From contig JBOZIK010000001.1 in assembly GCA_051453625.1 (NCBI GenBank), positions 141,686,183 through 141,750,182 on the forward strand: a DNA stretch of 64,000 nt, in the 5' to 3' direction. The stretch is from Welwitschia mirabilis. Taxonomy: Eukaryota > Gnetophyta > Gnetopsida > Welwitschiales. The notes beneath the pieces were generated by a model, which was given only the letters and a program-made list of their open reading frames with translations, was not told where the DNA came from and searched no databases. Of the stretch, positions 48,181 through 61,311 are shown in pieces. Each line of letters opens with the position of its first letter. The first letter of the stretch is position 1. The position numbers and the translations under genes are program-made.

Positions 48181-51100
48181 TGTGTGAATTATATTCATAA
48201 GAAATTTAAGGTGGATGATAGAGGACTTCATAAACTCTTTGTCTTTAAAATTTCTTTGCTATGTAAGTTTATGTAGCAACTAATAAATATGGATAAACTA
48301 GGTAGAAGAGTAACGCCTATCAAATACCTCTATGGAAATGAAAATGTAGGGATTTTTCATGCATAATCCCTACTTCTTTTCCATGCATGTTCCCTAAATC
48401 TCTAATATGAGATGGGCTATAAAAAATAAAAGCATGGTATCTTAATCATTTTAAAAGTTTTAGCATTTATTTCTCTACTTAAAAATCATCATATGATGTT
48501 AACATGAGCTAATTCTTCACACTATTAAAGCTTATATTATTTGCATGATCATCAATAACATCTTTCAAAATGGTGATAACTTTTAATATTCTTTATGCAG
48601 CTTGATCTATGCTCATTAGAAGTCATCAACATCTCAATTTTAATAATTTCATGATATGGATTTTTAACATGATAATTTGATTTTACACCTCAATTATACT
48701 TTCAAGAAATAAAAGAAATCAAATGAAAACTAACAACATTAGAAAGAATTACTTAGCTTAGGATTAGATATAAGGATGGAGCACTATTAAATTATCTTTC
48801 TTAATAGTATAGTGAAGCAACCATATCATCTCTATAAATGAAGAGAATAATAAACAGATTGGATAAATTATGATGCAATTTATGATTCGTGTCATTTGTT
48901 GGAATTCATTATTGAATTATTTTTATCTTTTATGAACCTCAAACTCTTAAAGATAATAAATTACTAAAGCATCTCTTGTAACTAGATACAAATTTATTTC
49001 TAATCACCACTTGTTAATAAATATATATTTCATGTTTAATAAAAATTATTCATTTAAGACTATAATATTTTATGTAATGGTAAAGCCACATTCTAACACC
49101 ATAACCTTCAGAATTTTAAAAAACACATATTCTTTCTATAGACTTTGAGAGATTGTAATATAAGATTTCTTCTATGAACATAGAGANNNNNNNNNNNNNN
49201 NNNNNNNNNNNNNNNNNNNNNNNNNNNNNNNNNNNNNNNNNNNNNNNNNNNNNNNNNNNNNNNNNNNNNNNNNNNNNNNNNNNNNNTTATATTTATAGGA
49301 AATTTAAGGTGGATAATAGAGCACTCCATAAACTCTTTGTCTTTAAAATTTCTTTGCTAGGTAAGTTTATGTAGCAACTAATAAATATGGATAAATTATG
49401 TAGAAGAGTAGTGCCTGTTAAATACCTCTATGAAAATGCAAATCTAGGGATTTTCCATGCATGATCCCTACTTTTTTTCCATGCATGATCTCTAAATATC
49501 TAATATGAGATGGGCTATAAAAAATAAAAGCATGGTATCTTAATCATTTTAAAAGTTTCAACATTTACTTATCTTATTAAAAATCATCATATGATGTTAA
49601 CATAAGCTAATTATTCATACTATTAAAGCTTATATTATTTACATGATCATCAAGAACATCTTTCAAAATGGTGATAACTTTCAACATTCTTTATGTAGCT
49701 TGATTTATGCTCATTAGAAATCATCAATGTCTCAATTTTAATAGTTTTCATGATATGGATTTTCAAAATGACAATTTGATTTGAAACCTCAATTATACTT
49801 TCAAGAAATAAAAGAAATCAAATAAAAACTAACAAAATTAGAAAGAATTACTTAGCTTAGGATTAGATGTAAGGGTGAATCACTATTAAATTATCTTTCT
49901 TAATAGTATGATGAAGCAATCATATCATCTCTATAAATGAAGAAAATAATAAATAGATTGGATAAATTATGATGCAATTTATGATTCATGCCATTTGTTG
50001 GAATTCATTATTGAATTATTTTTATCTTTCATGAACCTTAAACTCTTAAAGACAATAAATTACTAAAGCATCTCTTACAACTAGACAAGAATTTATTTGT
50101 AATTACCACTTATTAATAGATACATATTCCATGTTTAATAAAAATTATTCATTTAAGACTATAATATTTGATGTAAGGGTAAAGTCCACATTGTAATACC
50201 ATAACCATTAGAATTTCATAAAACACAAATTGTTTCTATATACTTTGATAGATTATAATATAAGATTGCTTTCATGAACATAGAGAATTTTTTATATGTA
50301 AGTTTTTTAGGTTTTACCAAATTAAATTGATTCTACCCTTCCTATTTTAAACGAGGGTTAATTAAACCTTAATTTCAATAGCATTTGATTTTAGTGTTCC
50401 AATTTAGATCCATGATATAAGATTCAAGTCAAATAAATTTCAAAGCTATTCTTTCTACTACATTAAAAAAGTTTTAATTTTTGCTTTTCATCAGGTTATG
50501 TAATTTAATTCAATGGAATTTTAAATGGAAAATCGATAACATGATGAAAAATAAAAGAAATGTTCCATTTATAACCTAAGAAACATCTTTCCTTTAACTC
50601 TTAAAGTTTAATTTATCTATTAAAATTATTTAACCTTAATTCCTCATTCCTTAATCTTGTAATGAAATTAATTCAAAAATGAATAATAGTATTCCTAAGT
50701 TTTCTTTTAATTAAACTATTTTAATATCTTTATCACTCTATTTCTTTCTAAACTAGAATAGTGTAAACCTCCAATAACACTGTGAATTTTCATGAATAGC
50801 TTAATAAAACCATTTTCAAGAACTTCAAGTTGCATTTTCATTTCTTCAACTTTAAAGTTCATAAAAAATCAAACTACTTTAGAAAATGACATTGTACAAT
50901 AAGAGTCTTTCAATCATGCCAAAGGGAAAAAAAGAAAAAGGAAATTTTTTTTAAAAAAAACATTAGAGTTAACATAGAAAGTAAATTAAAGAACTTATGA
51001 TTTTCTCTTATTTTGAATAAATAGGTTATGTTTTCTCTTATTTGAAAAAATGGATTTCTATTTTACATTTTCAAGTTTGCAAAAATAGTAGAAACTTAGT

Positions 51101-51400
51101 CCTTTCTTCCAAAATAGCCTTATAGCATCCAATACATAGGATAAATGAATAAAGAAATAAGCTGACACAGAGACAATAGACATAGCTTTGTGTGAATCAA
51201 AATATATGAAAGAAAATATATTAAAGCTTAGAAAAAGCATTTATAGACATAGAAAAGAGTGTGTTAAAATGAATATGTAGAGCCACTTGTGGATTCTAAA
51301 ATTAGATGCATCTAAGAAACTTATAGAATGGTAAAGTCTAATTGATATTTGAGAGAAACCTTGCTCTTTCTCTTCATTTACATAGAGAAATTAATAATAA
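48181..51400. other. AT-rich non-coding DNA with one overlap repeat
   Basis: 48190-49186 is repeated as 49287-50290 across a 100-N gap with small changes. No domain is seen in any frame. The 60-residue minus-strand stretch near 51058-51240 has no recognisable feature. Confidence 0.55.
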
Positions 51401-51454
51401 TGAAAATCAAAGAATGAGACTAATGAGAAATGAGTGATGTCACCCTATTAGCCA

Positions 51455-51640
51455 TCAATAAGGGCATTTATTAAATGATCTTATATTTACTTATAAATCA
51501 TAAATGCCCCCAAAAAAATATTTTGAAATTATTATTAGGGCATTTACATTAAAAATATTTTCTCTAAAAAGTTATTTTTAAGGAGATTTTTTAAGGCATT
51601 TATAAAATAAATTCCCTAAAAGATTCTATTTCTAGTAGTG
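51455..51640 (-). mobile_element. CACTA (En/Spm-like) transposon terminus
   Basis: The plus strand ends in ATTCTATTTCTAGTAGTG at 51640. Its complement, CACTACTAGAAATAGAAT, is a typical plant CACTA terminal inverted repeat. Subterminal motifs follow at short spacing in both orientations: GGGCATTTA near 51461, TAAATGCCC near 51501, GGGCATTTA near 51538 and GGCATTTATA near 51594. This is the arrangement of transposase binding sites in CACTA elements. The body lies at lower coordinates. The other terminus and any transposase were not found, so the element is probably non-autonomous or truncated. Confidence 0.62.
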
Positions 51641-52230
51641 AAATAAATTTTAAAATAGAAAACTAAAATATTTCATTCCTTTTTGTAGTGATTTTCAATC
51701 TAATAAAGTTAATAATAATTATAAAGATATTCATTAAATCATTAAGAATGTAAAAACCAATCTTCTCATTTTATGGTAATTAAGAAAATTCATTCTTATA
51801 CCAAGTTTCTTAAATATTTACGCACCTGAAAAAGAAAGATTTAATCATATAAAGAATTAATCTTATTACTTCTAATCCATGCATCTTACAATTTAAAATG
51901 CTAATGAAACATGATAACCTTAAATACCCTATCATTAATGTTACTATTTTTTATCATTTTAAACATAAATCTTTAGTAGTCTTAGAAGTTAAAGTTGATT
52001 TATATCTAAACCTATTTTTCAAGCCTTAGGATTTAACCATGTTAATCCCACTAATGTAATTCTTTCTATGGATAATGAAACTTTAATAAAACCTTTTCAA
52101 ATAGATAAATCCATTTATCATTTTAACTTTAATTATTAAAGTACTAGATTTAAAAATTGATCTAATAATTCTTGGTTAACTATTTTGTAACCATTGATAT
52201 TAAAATTAACTATAGATCTAGTATGTTCAA

Positions 52231-53764
52231 AATCTCTTTTGAAAATATTTTTATTAACTTAAATTTATTTTTAAATTAGAAGAAAAAAGAAATTAAATTA
52301 AATAAAATTTTTTTAAGGATTGATTGAACTCAAGGGGAAGGAGTGCATGAGTTCCATCAAATAAAATTAAATCCAATAACAAAATAAAGGTTCATAGTAG
52401 AATACCTTATTAAGATAAAGTAATTTCCCAAACTAGGTATGTTCATACATAGAGGGTAGCTTCTTCTAACACCTCTGGATGTTCTTAACCTATAAGAAAA
52501 TAGTATTTTCCTAGCATATGACTAAGTTTACAATTTATAAAAGTCCCCTCATAAGATAACACTCTCTTCCCTTAAGGAAATAATATTTTTCTAGCTTACT
52601 AATAATCTTTGTCATAAACAAATGCTTATAGGCATAACCTCAAATGCATACCGATACAAGGGTTAACTTATAATTTGTTTAGTATGAAATAATGAAATTT
52701 GTAATAATATTTAATAATAATATAGTCCATAAAGTAAAAGCAAAAGCATAAAATAATAACATGCCTAATGAGATAGATATTATGGAGATTAAGATTTTTG
52801 ATGTCATCTCTGTCTCTAAATAAACAATGCATTAATGGAGATCCAAGAGTAAACGATAATATTAGTACTAGCTCCTTTGCAATTATGTATTGATTCTTTA
52901 TGATAAGTGCCTTTTGCTTGTGTAAGCTTTCTTTTGATGTTGATCATTAAGAGCTAAGAAATTTCTATATTTTCTATTGATTAATAAAGTGTAAAAAGTA
53001 CTCCTTTGTTTTGTGTTATCAATGATTTATATAGTGGAGGAAGATATAGCTATCTGAGCTTGAAAGGTAGCCATTTGATTTTGTAACCACTATGCAATAG
53101 GTACCAATGTCTATGCTTTAAACATGTAAATTTTGTTTTAATCAACAGGAAATTTGATCTTAGACATATTCAATATTGTATACATCTACTCTTTAAACAT
53201 CTTTAATTTTTTAGATACTTTTTAGATATCTTAAATTTTATAAGTATCTTCATTCAACTTTTCTAGATTTTGATAACTTACCTAGATTTTGATGAAATTT
53301 TCTCTGTAGTATATTTCACCTACATGATCATGAATATACAATGTAAAATTGATAGCTCATCTAAAATATAAGATATTAGTTGAAAATTAGATTAACTTTG
53401 GTATCTATTTTGGCTCAGTGTATATGTTTTTAATTATGTAGATGTGTTCATCTATGTCAAGTTCAACTTTCAACTTAATTGTCTCCAGTATGATAGTCAT
53501 CTTTTATCCTATCATTTATATTCTAATATATGTAAGACATATTTAGATTTTTAAATGTCTTTACTTGAAATGTCTTTAATTTTCTAAACATCTTTAAACA
53601 ATTAATTTTGCTATTTAGCATATGATCCTTTTCATGAGATGTTATCTTTGAAGATCCATCATGATCTAGTGTCTTAGTAAAGTTTGGTGTTCTTGTAGTA
53701 ATCTATATACATAATGAAACAAAATATCTAACAACTGAAATCATAAAAACTAGATTTACCAACA
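52231..53764 (-). repeat. Ty1/copia 3' LTR, left contig copy
   Basis: On the minus strand it starts TGTTGG (complement of CCAACA at 53759-53764) after a decayed PPT and extends to lower coordinates. The low-coordinate end is not defined. It is repeated almost fully as 54248-55757. Confidence 0.75.
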
Positions 53765-54247
53765 ATCTCCTCCTTTTATATGATGTCCAAAACTTAGAAA
53801 ATTTTGTTAGTACAATCTATCTAATCAATTAAAATTAGATATACATATTCCAGAAGAATGCATGTAATTACTAGTTGCAATAATTATGATATGAGCCACT
53901 TGAAATTTAGAAAAATCACATAGATACATACTACTTGAAAAGTATATTAAGATAAATTAGAAAAACCATTTGAGTAATTAATAATTCATTAATAAAAATA
54001 TATCAAACAATTAATCATTTTAGTAATTCCTAACTAAAAGACATTGATTTTCTAAAACTTCTCTCCATTTTTGGATAGGAAAGAAAAGGAATGTATATTT
54101 AAGAGTCTAATGCTCCCCCTGCACATATTCCTTCATGAGAGTCTGACNNNNNNNNNNNNNNNNNNNNNNNNNNNNNNNNNNNNNNNNNNNNNNNNNNNNN
54201 NNNNNNNNNNNNNNNNNNNNNNNNNNNNNNNNNNNNNNNNNNNNNNN

Positions 54248-55757
54248 TCTCTTTTGCACATATTTTTACTACCTTAAATTTATTTTTAAATTAGAAGAAA
54301 AAAGAAATTAAATTAAATGAACATTTTTTTGAGGATTGATTGAACTCAAAGGGAAGGAGTGAATGAGTTCCATCAAATAAAATTAAATCTAATAACAAAA
54401 TAAAGATGCATAGTAGAACACCTTATTAAGATAAAGTGATTTTCCAAACTGGGTATGTTCACACATAGAGGTTAGCTTCTTCTGACACCTATGAATGTTA
54501 TTAATCTATAAGAAAATAGTATTTTTCTATCATATGACTAATTTTATGACATATGAAAGTCTCCTCATAAGACAACACTCTCTTCCCTTAGGGGAATAAT
54601 GGTTTTCTTCCTCACTAATAATCTTTGTCATAAACAAATACTCACAAGCACAACCTTTAATGCATACCAATACAATGGTTATCTTATAATGTATTTGGTA
54701 TGCAATAATGAACTTTATAATAATATTTAATAATAAGTTAATCCATAAAGTAAAAGTAAAAGCACAAAACAACAACATGCCTAATGAGATAGCTATTATG
54801 GAGATTAAGATTTTTGATGTTGATTTTGTCCTTATGTATCTAAATAAATATTACATTAATGGAAATGCAAGAGTGAATGATAATATTAGTACTAGCTCCT
54901 TTGTAATGATGTCTTGATTCTTTATGAGAAGTGCCTTTTGCTCATGCAATCTTTCTTTTGATGTTGATCATTAAGAGCTAAGAAATCTCTATATTTTTGA
55001 TTAATTAATAAAGTGTCAAAATTCCTTCTTTGTTTTGTGTTATCAATGATTTATATAGTGGAGGAAGAAATAGCTATTTGAGCTTGAAAATTAGCCATTT
55101 GATTTTGTAACCACTATGTAATAGGTACCAATGTCTATGCTTTAAACATGTAACTTTTGTTTTAATTAATATGAACTTTGGTCTCAGACATCTTCAATTT
55201 TGTAAACATATACTCTTTAAACATCTTTAATTTTTTAAATACTTTTTAGATATCTTAAATTTTATAGGTGTATTTATTTAACTTTTCTAAATTTTGACAA
55301 CTTATCTAGATTTTGATGAAATTTTCTCTGTAGTATATTTTTGTCTACATGATCATGAATATACAATGTAAAAGTTGATAGCTCATCTGAAATATAAGAT
55401 ATTAGTTGAAAATCAAATTAACTTTGGTATCTATTTTGACTCAGTGTATATGTCTTTAATTATATGGATGTTTTCATCTATGTCACGTTTAACTTTCAAC
55501 TTAATTATCTCAAATATGATAGTCATCTTTTAGCCTATCATTTATATTCTAACAAATGTAAGACATATTTAGATTTTAAAATGTCTTTACTTGAAATGTC
55601 TTAATTTTCTAAACATCTTTAAATAATTAATTTTGCTATTTATCATCTGATCCTTTTCATCTTTAAATAATTAATTTTGATATTCTTGTAGTAACCTATC
55701 TACATAATAAAACAAAATATTTACCAACTGAAATCATCAAAACTAGATTTACCAACA
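54248..55757 (-). repeat. Ty1/copia 3' LTR, right contig copy
   Basis: It starts TGTTGG at 55757 on the minus strand, next to a perfect GGGGGAGAT tract. It differs from 52231-53764 by scattered substitutions and a small deletion near 55640. The left copy ends in sequence that this copy extends past (GAGAGTCTG), which fits a contig overlap and not a 5'/3' LTR pair. Confidence 0.78.
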
Positions 55758-55770
55758 ATCTCCCCCTTTT
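55756..55770 (-). other. Ty1/copia polypurine tract
   Basis: The complement reads AAAAGGGGGAGATTG directly before TGTTGG. This is the classic plant copia (Sirevirus-like) PPT and LTR junction. A second purine run, complement GGGGGGCATT, lies upstream near 56103, as in several such elements. Confidence 0.85.
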
Positions 55771-57430
55771 AGATGATGTCCAAAACTTAGCAAATTTTGT
55801 TAGTACAATTTATCTAATTAATTTGAATTAGATAAACATATTCTAGAAGAATGCATGTAATCACTAGTTGCAATAATTATGACATGAGCCACTTGAAATT
55901 TAGAAAAATCACATAGGTCAATACTACTTGAAAAGTAGATTAAGACAAATTAAAAAAATCATTTGAGTAATTAATATTTCATCAATCAAAATATATCAAA
56001 TCATTAATCATTATAGTAATGCCTAACTAAAAGCCATTAATTTTCTAAAACTTCGGCCCATTGTTGGATATCAAAGAAAAGGAATATAGATTTATGAGTC
56101 TAATGCCCCCCTCTACACATGTACCTTTATGAGAGTCTGGCATACCCTTTGATTTTGCACCTATAGAGGTACAAGCTAATGTTCTACTAATATTTTTAAT
56201 CAATAGCATAGTCAAAGACATCTATAATTTTTAAGATGTCTTTCTCAGAGACATCTTCAAATACAAAGACTTCTAAAATGAAAATTTTTAGAAATTCAGA
56301 AAGCATAAAAATACCACTTTGAAAAGATAAATATCAAGCACATAATTTATCTTTAACTACATCAAACTACATCTAACCATAATCTTAACTCATAAGATAA
56401 ATACAATNNNNNNNNNNNNNNNNNNNNNNNNNNNNNNNNNNNNNNNNNNNNNNNNNNNNNNNNNNNNNNNTTCCTACATAACTTTACATATCTTTTAGTA
56501 CTTTAAGGTTTTACAGATAATCTACAAATTGATCTTATGTACTAATGTGTTTTATTATGATATTTTTATTCAAAACATGTTCTTTAAGAAAGTAATATTA
56601 GATCTCAATATTTTTGGTTCTTGAGTGTTGTATAGGATTTTTGGATATATTCATGATACTCTTATTATCACAATAGATAGAAATGTCATTCATTAATAGA
56701 CAAAAATCTTTCAATGCTTTCTTCCTCNNNNNNNNNNTTATACTCATCCACAACTGTAGATAAAGTGGTTGAGTTTTGTTTTTTACTACTCCAAGACGTT
56801 AGTCATTATTTGAGTAAAAATAATATTGCACTTGTAATTTTTCTATCATCTTTGCATCCTATCCCATTTGCATCATAATATCCTACTAGATTAAGGGAAA
56901 AGTACTTTAGATCATAATTAGTAGTATCTCTTAAGTAAAGAGAAATTATTTTGATAGCTATGAGATGTGATTTTCTAGGATTACTTTGATAATATGCATA
57001 AATTTCTACACCTATCATAATAATAGGTCAACTAGATANNNNNNNNNNNNNNNNNNNNNNNNNNNNNNNNNNNNNNNNNNNNNNNNNNNNNNNNNNNNNN
57101 NNNNNNNNNNNNNNNNNNNNNNNNNNNNNNNNNNNNNNCTTTAAGTTTACACCTATAGAGGTACTAGCTAATGTTCTACTAATATTTTTAGTTAATAGTA
57201 TAGTCAAAGACATCTATAGTTTTTGAGATGTCTTTCTTAGAGACATCTTCAATACAAAGACTTCCAAAATAAAAGTTTTCAGAAATTCAAAAATCATAAA
57301 AATATCACTATGAAAAGATAAATATCAAGAACATAATTTAACTTTAATTACTTCAAACTACATCTAATCATAATATTAACTCATAAGATAAATATAATTA
57401 GGAGCTATAAAATTAAAATATATTACTTGT
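55771..57430 (-). other. Ty1/copia 3' UTR and overlap copies
   Basis: Non-coding sequence between the RNase H stop and the PPT. 56147-57038 is repeated at 57139-58030. The 63-N gap at 56408-56470 corresponds to exactly 63 bases in the right-hand copy (57376-57438). The left RNase H copy, eroded, lies at about 56471-56830. Confidence 0.7.
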
Positions 57431-57810
57431 TTACTTAATTAAGTAAGGAATAATCCCCAATTTCCTACATAACTTTACATATCTTTCATTACTTAGAGGT
57501 TTTATAGATACATCTGCAATTTGATCTTCTATACTAATGTGTTTCATTATGATATTTTTATTCGAAACATATTCTTTAAGAAAGTAATGGTAGATCTCAA
57601 TATGTTTGGTTCTTGAGTGTTGTATAGGATTTTTGGATATATTGATGATAGTCTTATTATCACAATATATAAGAATTCTATTCATGAATAGACAAAAATC
57701 TTTCAATGCATGCTGGATCCATAGAAGTTGTGCACAGCAACTTCCTATAGTCATGTACTCAGTCATAGCTATAGATAAAGTGGTCAAGTTTTAGCTTTTA
57801 CTACTCCAAG
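57431..57810 (-). pseudogene. Ty1/copia RNase H (nearly intact stretch)
   Basis: This is the best preserved protein in the window: 118 residues without a stop. It reads EYMTIGSCCAQLLWIQHALK then [60 protein letters not shown] and ends GIIPYLIK plus a stop. It matches the copia RNase H consensus ('GSCCAQLLW...L.DYG', '[28 protein letters not shown]', 'ST..QIADIFTKPL'). The catalytic 'E' of 'EAEY' and the Asp of CDN are kept. The end position is the natural end of pol. The same region appears at 56471-56830 in a worse state. Confidence 0.93.
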
Positions 57811-59000
57811 AAGTTAGTCATTATCTAAGTAAAAATAATGTTGCACTTGTGATTTTTCTATCATCTTTGCATCCTATCCAATTTGCATCACAATATCCTA
57901 TGAGATCAAGGGAAAATTACTTTAGATCATAATTAGTAGTATCTTTTAAGTAAAATAAATTATTTTGATATCTATGAAATGTGATTTTCTAGGATCACTT
58001 CAATAATATGCATAAATTCCTACACTTATCATAATAATAAGTCAACTAGCTATAAGATATAATAAACTACCAATCATACCTCTGTATAGATTTTGATACA
58101 TCTTCTTATCTTTTTTATATTTAACCAATATGGTGTTTGATTCATAAGAGTGTCTTTTCCTTTGCAATCTTACAAGCCATATTTAACTAGAAAATTTTTC
58201 ATATATTTAGCTTTTGAAGTAAATGTACCTTACTTATGTTGCATAACTTGAAGACTAAAGAAGTTACTTATTTCTCCCATAAGACTCATTTCAAATTCAT
58301 CCTACATAATCTTAGGAAATTTCTAACATAAAGATTTGTTAGTAGCATCAAAAATAATTTCATATACATAAATTTTAATAATAATAAAATCTTTACCATA
58401 TTTTCTAATAGATAATGTCACATCTAATGTACCTCTTTTGAACCTGTTTTTAATCAAATGAAAGATTATTTTATAGTAAGCTCTTGAATCTTATTTAAGA
58501 CTATACAGAGCCTTCTTCAATTTGCATACATGACCAGATGTTTTTTGAGTCAATTAATACATCTGGTTATTTAACATATACTTTTTCTTTAAGATTTTTA
58601 TTAAGAAATGCACTCTTAACATCCATTTAATAAAGCTTAAAATCTTTTATATGAGCAAAGGCTAAAAGCATTTTTATTGATTTCATATAAGCCACAGAAG
58701 CAAAGGTTTCTTTAAAGTTAATTCCTTATTATTGATTATAACCTTTTGCTACTAATATTACTTTATTTCTAATAATATTTTCATGCTCATTTATTTTAGT
58801 TTTAAAAACCCAATTAGTATAAATAAATAGTTCATTATAAGATCTAGGAGTAAGTTCCCAAACATTGCAAATTTTAAATTAATTAAGTTCTTCATAGAAA
58901 TCATTTAATGTTCATCATGTTTTGCTTCTTTGAAAGTTTTAGATTTAACTTGAGAGATATAAGTAGCATAATCATAAAATTGTTTAGTATGACTGCTAGT
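57811..59000 (-). pseudogene. pol: Ty1/copia reverse transcriptase remnant
   Basis: On the minus strand near 58740-58390 the frame reads INFKETFASVAYMKSIKML, then LLAFAHIKDFKLY, a stop, MDVKSAFL, CKLKKALYSLK and HLIKNRFKRGTLDV. This is the copia RT order ('DF.ETFAPVA', 'MDVKSAFLNG', 'LKKALYGLKQAPRAWY', 'GF.RG..D.TLF'). The catalytic YVDD reads YVYE (KIYVYEIIFDATN), so both Asp residues are lost. Near 58250 comes EFEMSLMGEISNFFSLQVMQ then KAKYMKNFLVKYGL, the region before RNase H. 58387-59286 is repeated at 59387-60280. Confidence 0.9.
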
Positions 59001-59386
59001 TTGAATGCCTATATTTTCCTTTTTTGTTTCTTCTTCCTTTTATTCCTCATTATTAAATTGAACTTGAGCATGTCTAGAGGGTTGAACAATTCACACAAGA
59101 GTATAACCATCTTTCACATTCATAATATTTGACTCAATCTCATTTATTTAATAATTATCATTTCTTCAACTAGATGGATTCTATTATTATATAACCTTTA
59201 AGTCTTACTAATCATTACATATCTAAAAATTCCTTCATGAACTTTTGAATTAATTTTTTTTTCAAATTATCCCTTTTATTTAAATANNNNNNNNNNNNNN
59301 NNNNNNNNNNNNNNNNNNNNNNNNNNNNNNNNNNNNNNNNNNNNNNNNNNNNNNNNNNNNNNNNNNNNNNNNNNNNNNNNNNNNNN

Positions 59387-60239
59387 AAAATATTTACCAT
59401 CTTTTTTAATAAATAATGTCACATCTAATGTACCTCTTTTGAACCTGTTTTTAATCAAATGACTTAAAACCATTTTATAATGAGCTTTGGATCTTATTTA
59501 AGACTATATAGGCTAGTCTTCAATTTGCATACATGATCAAACTTTTTTTGAGTCAATGAATCTATTCATTTATTTAACATATACTTCTTCTTTAAGATTT
59601 TCACTAAGAAATGAACTTTTAATATCCATTTAAAAAGATTAAAATCTTTCATACAAGCAAAGGCTAGAAGCATTTTTATTGATTTCATATGAGCCATAGA
59701 AGAAAAGGTTTCTTCAAAGTTAAATCCTTCTTATTGGTTGTAATATTTTGCTACTAATATTACTTTGTTTCTAATAATATTTTCATGCTCATATATTTTA
59801 TTTTTAAAAACCCACTTAGTATAACTAAATAGTTCATTAGAAGATCCAGGAGTAAGTTTCTAAACATTGCATTTTTTAAATTAATTAAGTTCTTCTTGCA
59901 TAGCAATCATTTGATGTTCATCATGTTTTGCTTCTTTGAAAGTTTTATATTTAACTTGAGAGATATAAATAGCATAATCATAAAATTGTTTAGTATAACT
60001 ACTAGTTTAAATTCCTAGATTTTCCTTTTTTGTTTCTTTTTCTTTTTATTAGTCATTATCAAATTGGACTTGAGCATGTCTAGAGGGTTGAACAATTCAC
60101 ACAAGAGTATAATCATCTTTCACATTTATAAGATTTGACTTAATATCATTTATTTTAACATTTATCATTTCTTCAACTACATGGATTCTATTATTATATA
60201 CCCTTTAAGTCTTACTAATTATTAAATATCTAAAAAATT
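59387..60239 (-). pseudogene. Ty1/copia RT N-terminus and integrase-RT spacer (right contig copy)
   Basis: This includes a repeat of the RT start, with NRFKRGTLDVTLFIKKDGKYF read in two pieces near 59400-59470, and of the preceding spacer. It then carries on into integrase C-terminal sequence. A further partial repeat lies at 60579-61020. It has many stops. Confidence 0.75.
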
Positions 60240-61311
60240 CCTTCATCAACTTTTGAATCAAATTTTTTTTCAAATTATCCCTTTCATTTAAATAAAGAAT
60301 TTTGAACCAAAGATATGAAAGTAATTAATAAAAGTTTTTTTATGTAACCATAACTCATATGAAGTTTTAGAACTGAATCTTCTTACTAGAAATCTGTTAG
60401 AAATATAATAGACTATATTGATTGCTTTTACCCAAAAATGATATGATGCATTTTTGTCATTCATTGTTGTTTATGACANNNNNNNNNNNNNNNNNNNNNN
60501 NNNNNNNNNNNNNNNNNNNNNNNNNNNNNNNNNNNNNNNNNNNNNNNNNNNNNNNNNNNNNNNNNNNNNNNNNNNNNNTATAAGATCTAGGAGTAATTTT
60601 CTAAACATTGCATCTTTTAAATTGATTATGTTCTTCTTGCATAGCAATCATTTGATGTTCATCATGTTTTGCTTTTTTGAAAGTTTTAGATTTAACTTGA
60701 GAGATATAAATAGCATAATCATAAAATTGTTTAGTATGACTACTAGTTTGAATGCCTAGATTTTCCTTTTTTGTTTCTTTTTCTTTTTATTCCTCATTAT
60801 CAAATTGGACTTGAGCATGTCTAGAGGGTTGAACAATTCACATAAGAGTATATCATCTTTCACATTCATAATATTTGACTCAATATCGTTTATTTTAACA
60901 TTTATCATTTACATGGATTTTATTATTATATACCCTTTAAGTCTTACTAATCATTAAATATCTAAAAAATTACTTCATCAACTTTTGAATCAAATTTTTT
61001 TCAAATTATCCCTTTCATTTAAATAAAGCATTTTGAACCAAACATATGAAAGTAATTAATAGAAGTCTTTTTATGTAACCATAACTCATATGAAGTTTTA
61101 GAACTGAAACTTCTTACTATAAATCTGTTAGAAATACAATAGACTATATTGATTGCTTTTACCCAAAAATGATATGGTACATTTTTGTCATTATCGTTGT
61201 CTATGCCATTTCATTAAGAGTCCTATTATTTCTTTTAACTACTTCATTTTTTTAGAAGTTCTTGGAATAGAGAATTAATGTAGAATGTCAAATTATTTAT
61301 AAAGTTCTCTG
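60240..61311 (-). pseudogene. Ty1/copia integrase C-terminal part (two contig copies)
   Basis: On the minus strand, AINIVYYISNRFLVRRFSSK and TSYELWLHKKTFINYFHIFG then SKFFI match the end of copia integrase ('AVNTACYVQNR', 'KTPYELW.GRKPNISYFHPFGCKCFI'). The copy at 61020-61290 extends upstream to NSLFQELLKK, equivalent to 'APRTPQQNGVVERKNRT'. The catalytic core and zinc finger would lie in the 812-N gap. No gag or 5' LTR of this element is visible. Confidence 0.88.

Noticed and set aside
52231-55757. The two 1.5-kb copia LTR copies as a 5'/3' LTR pair
   Set aside because: They share not only the LTR but also the PPT and the upstream 3' UTR, and they are separated by a gap with the overlap pattern. 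They are one 3' LTR seen twice.
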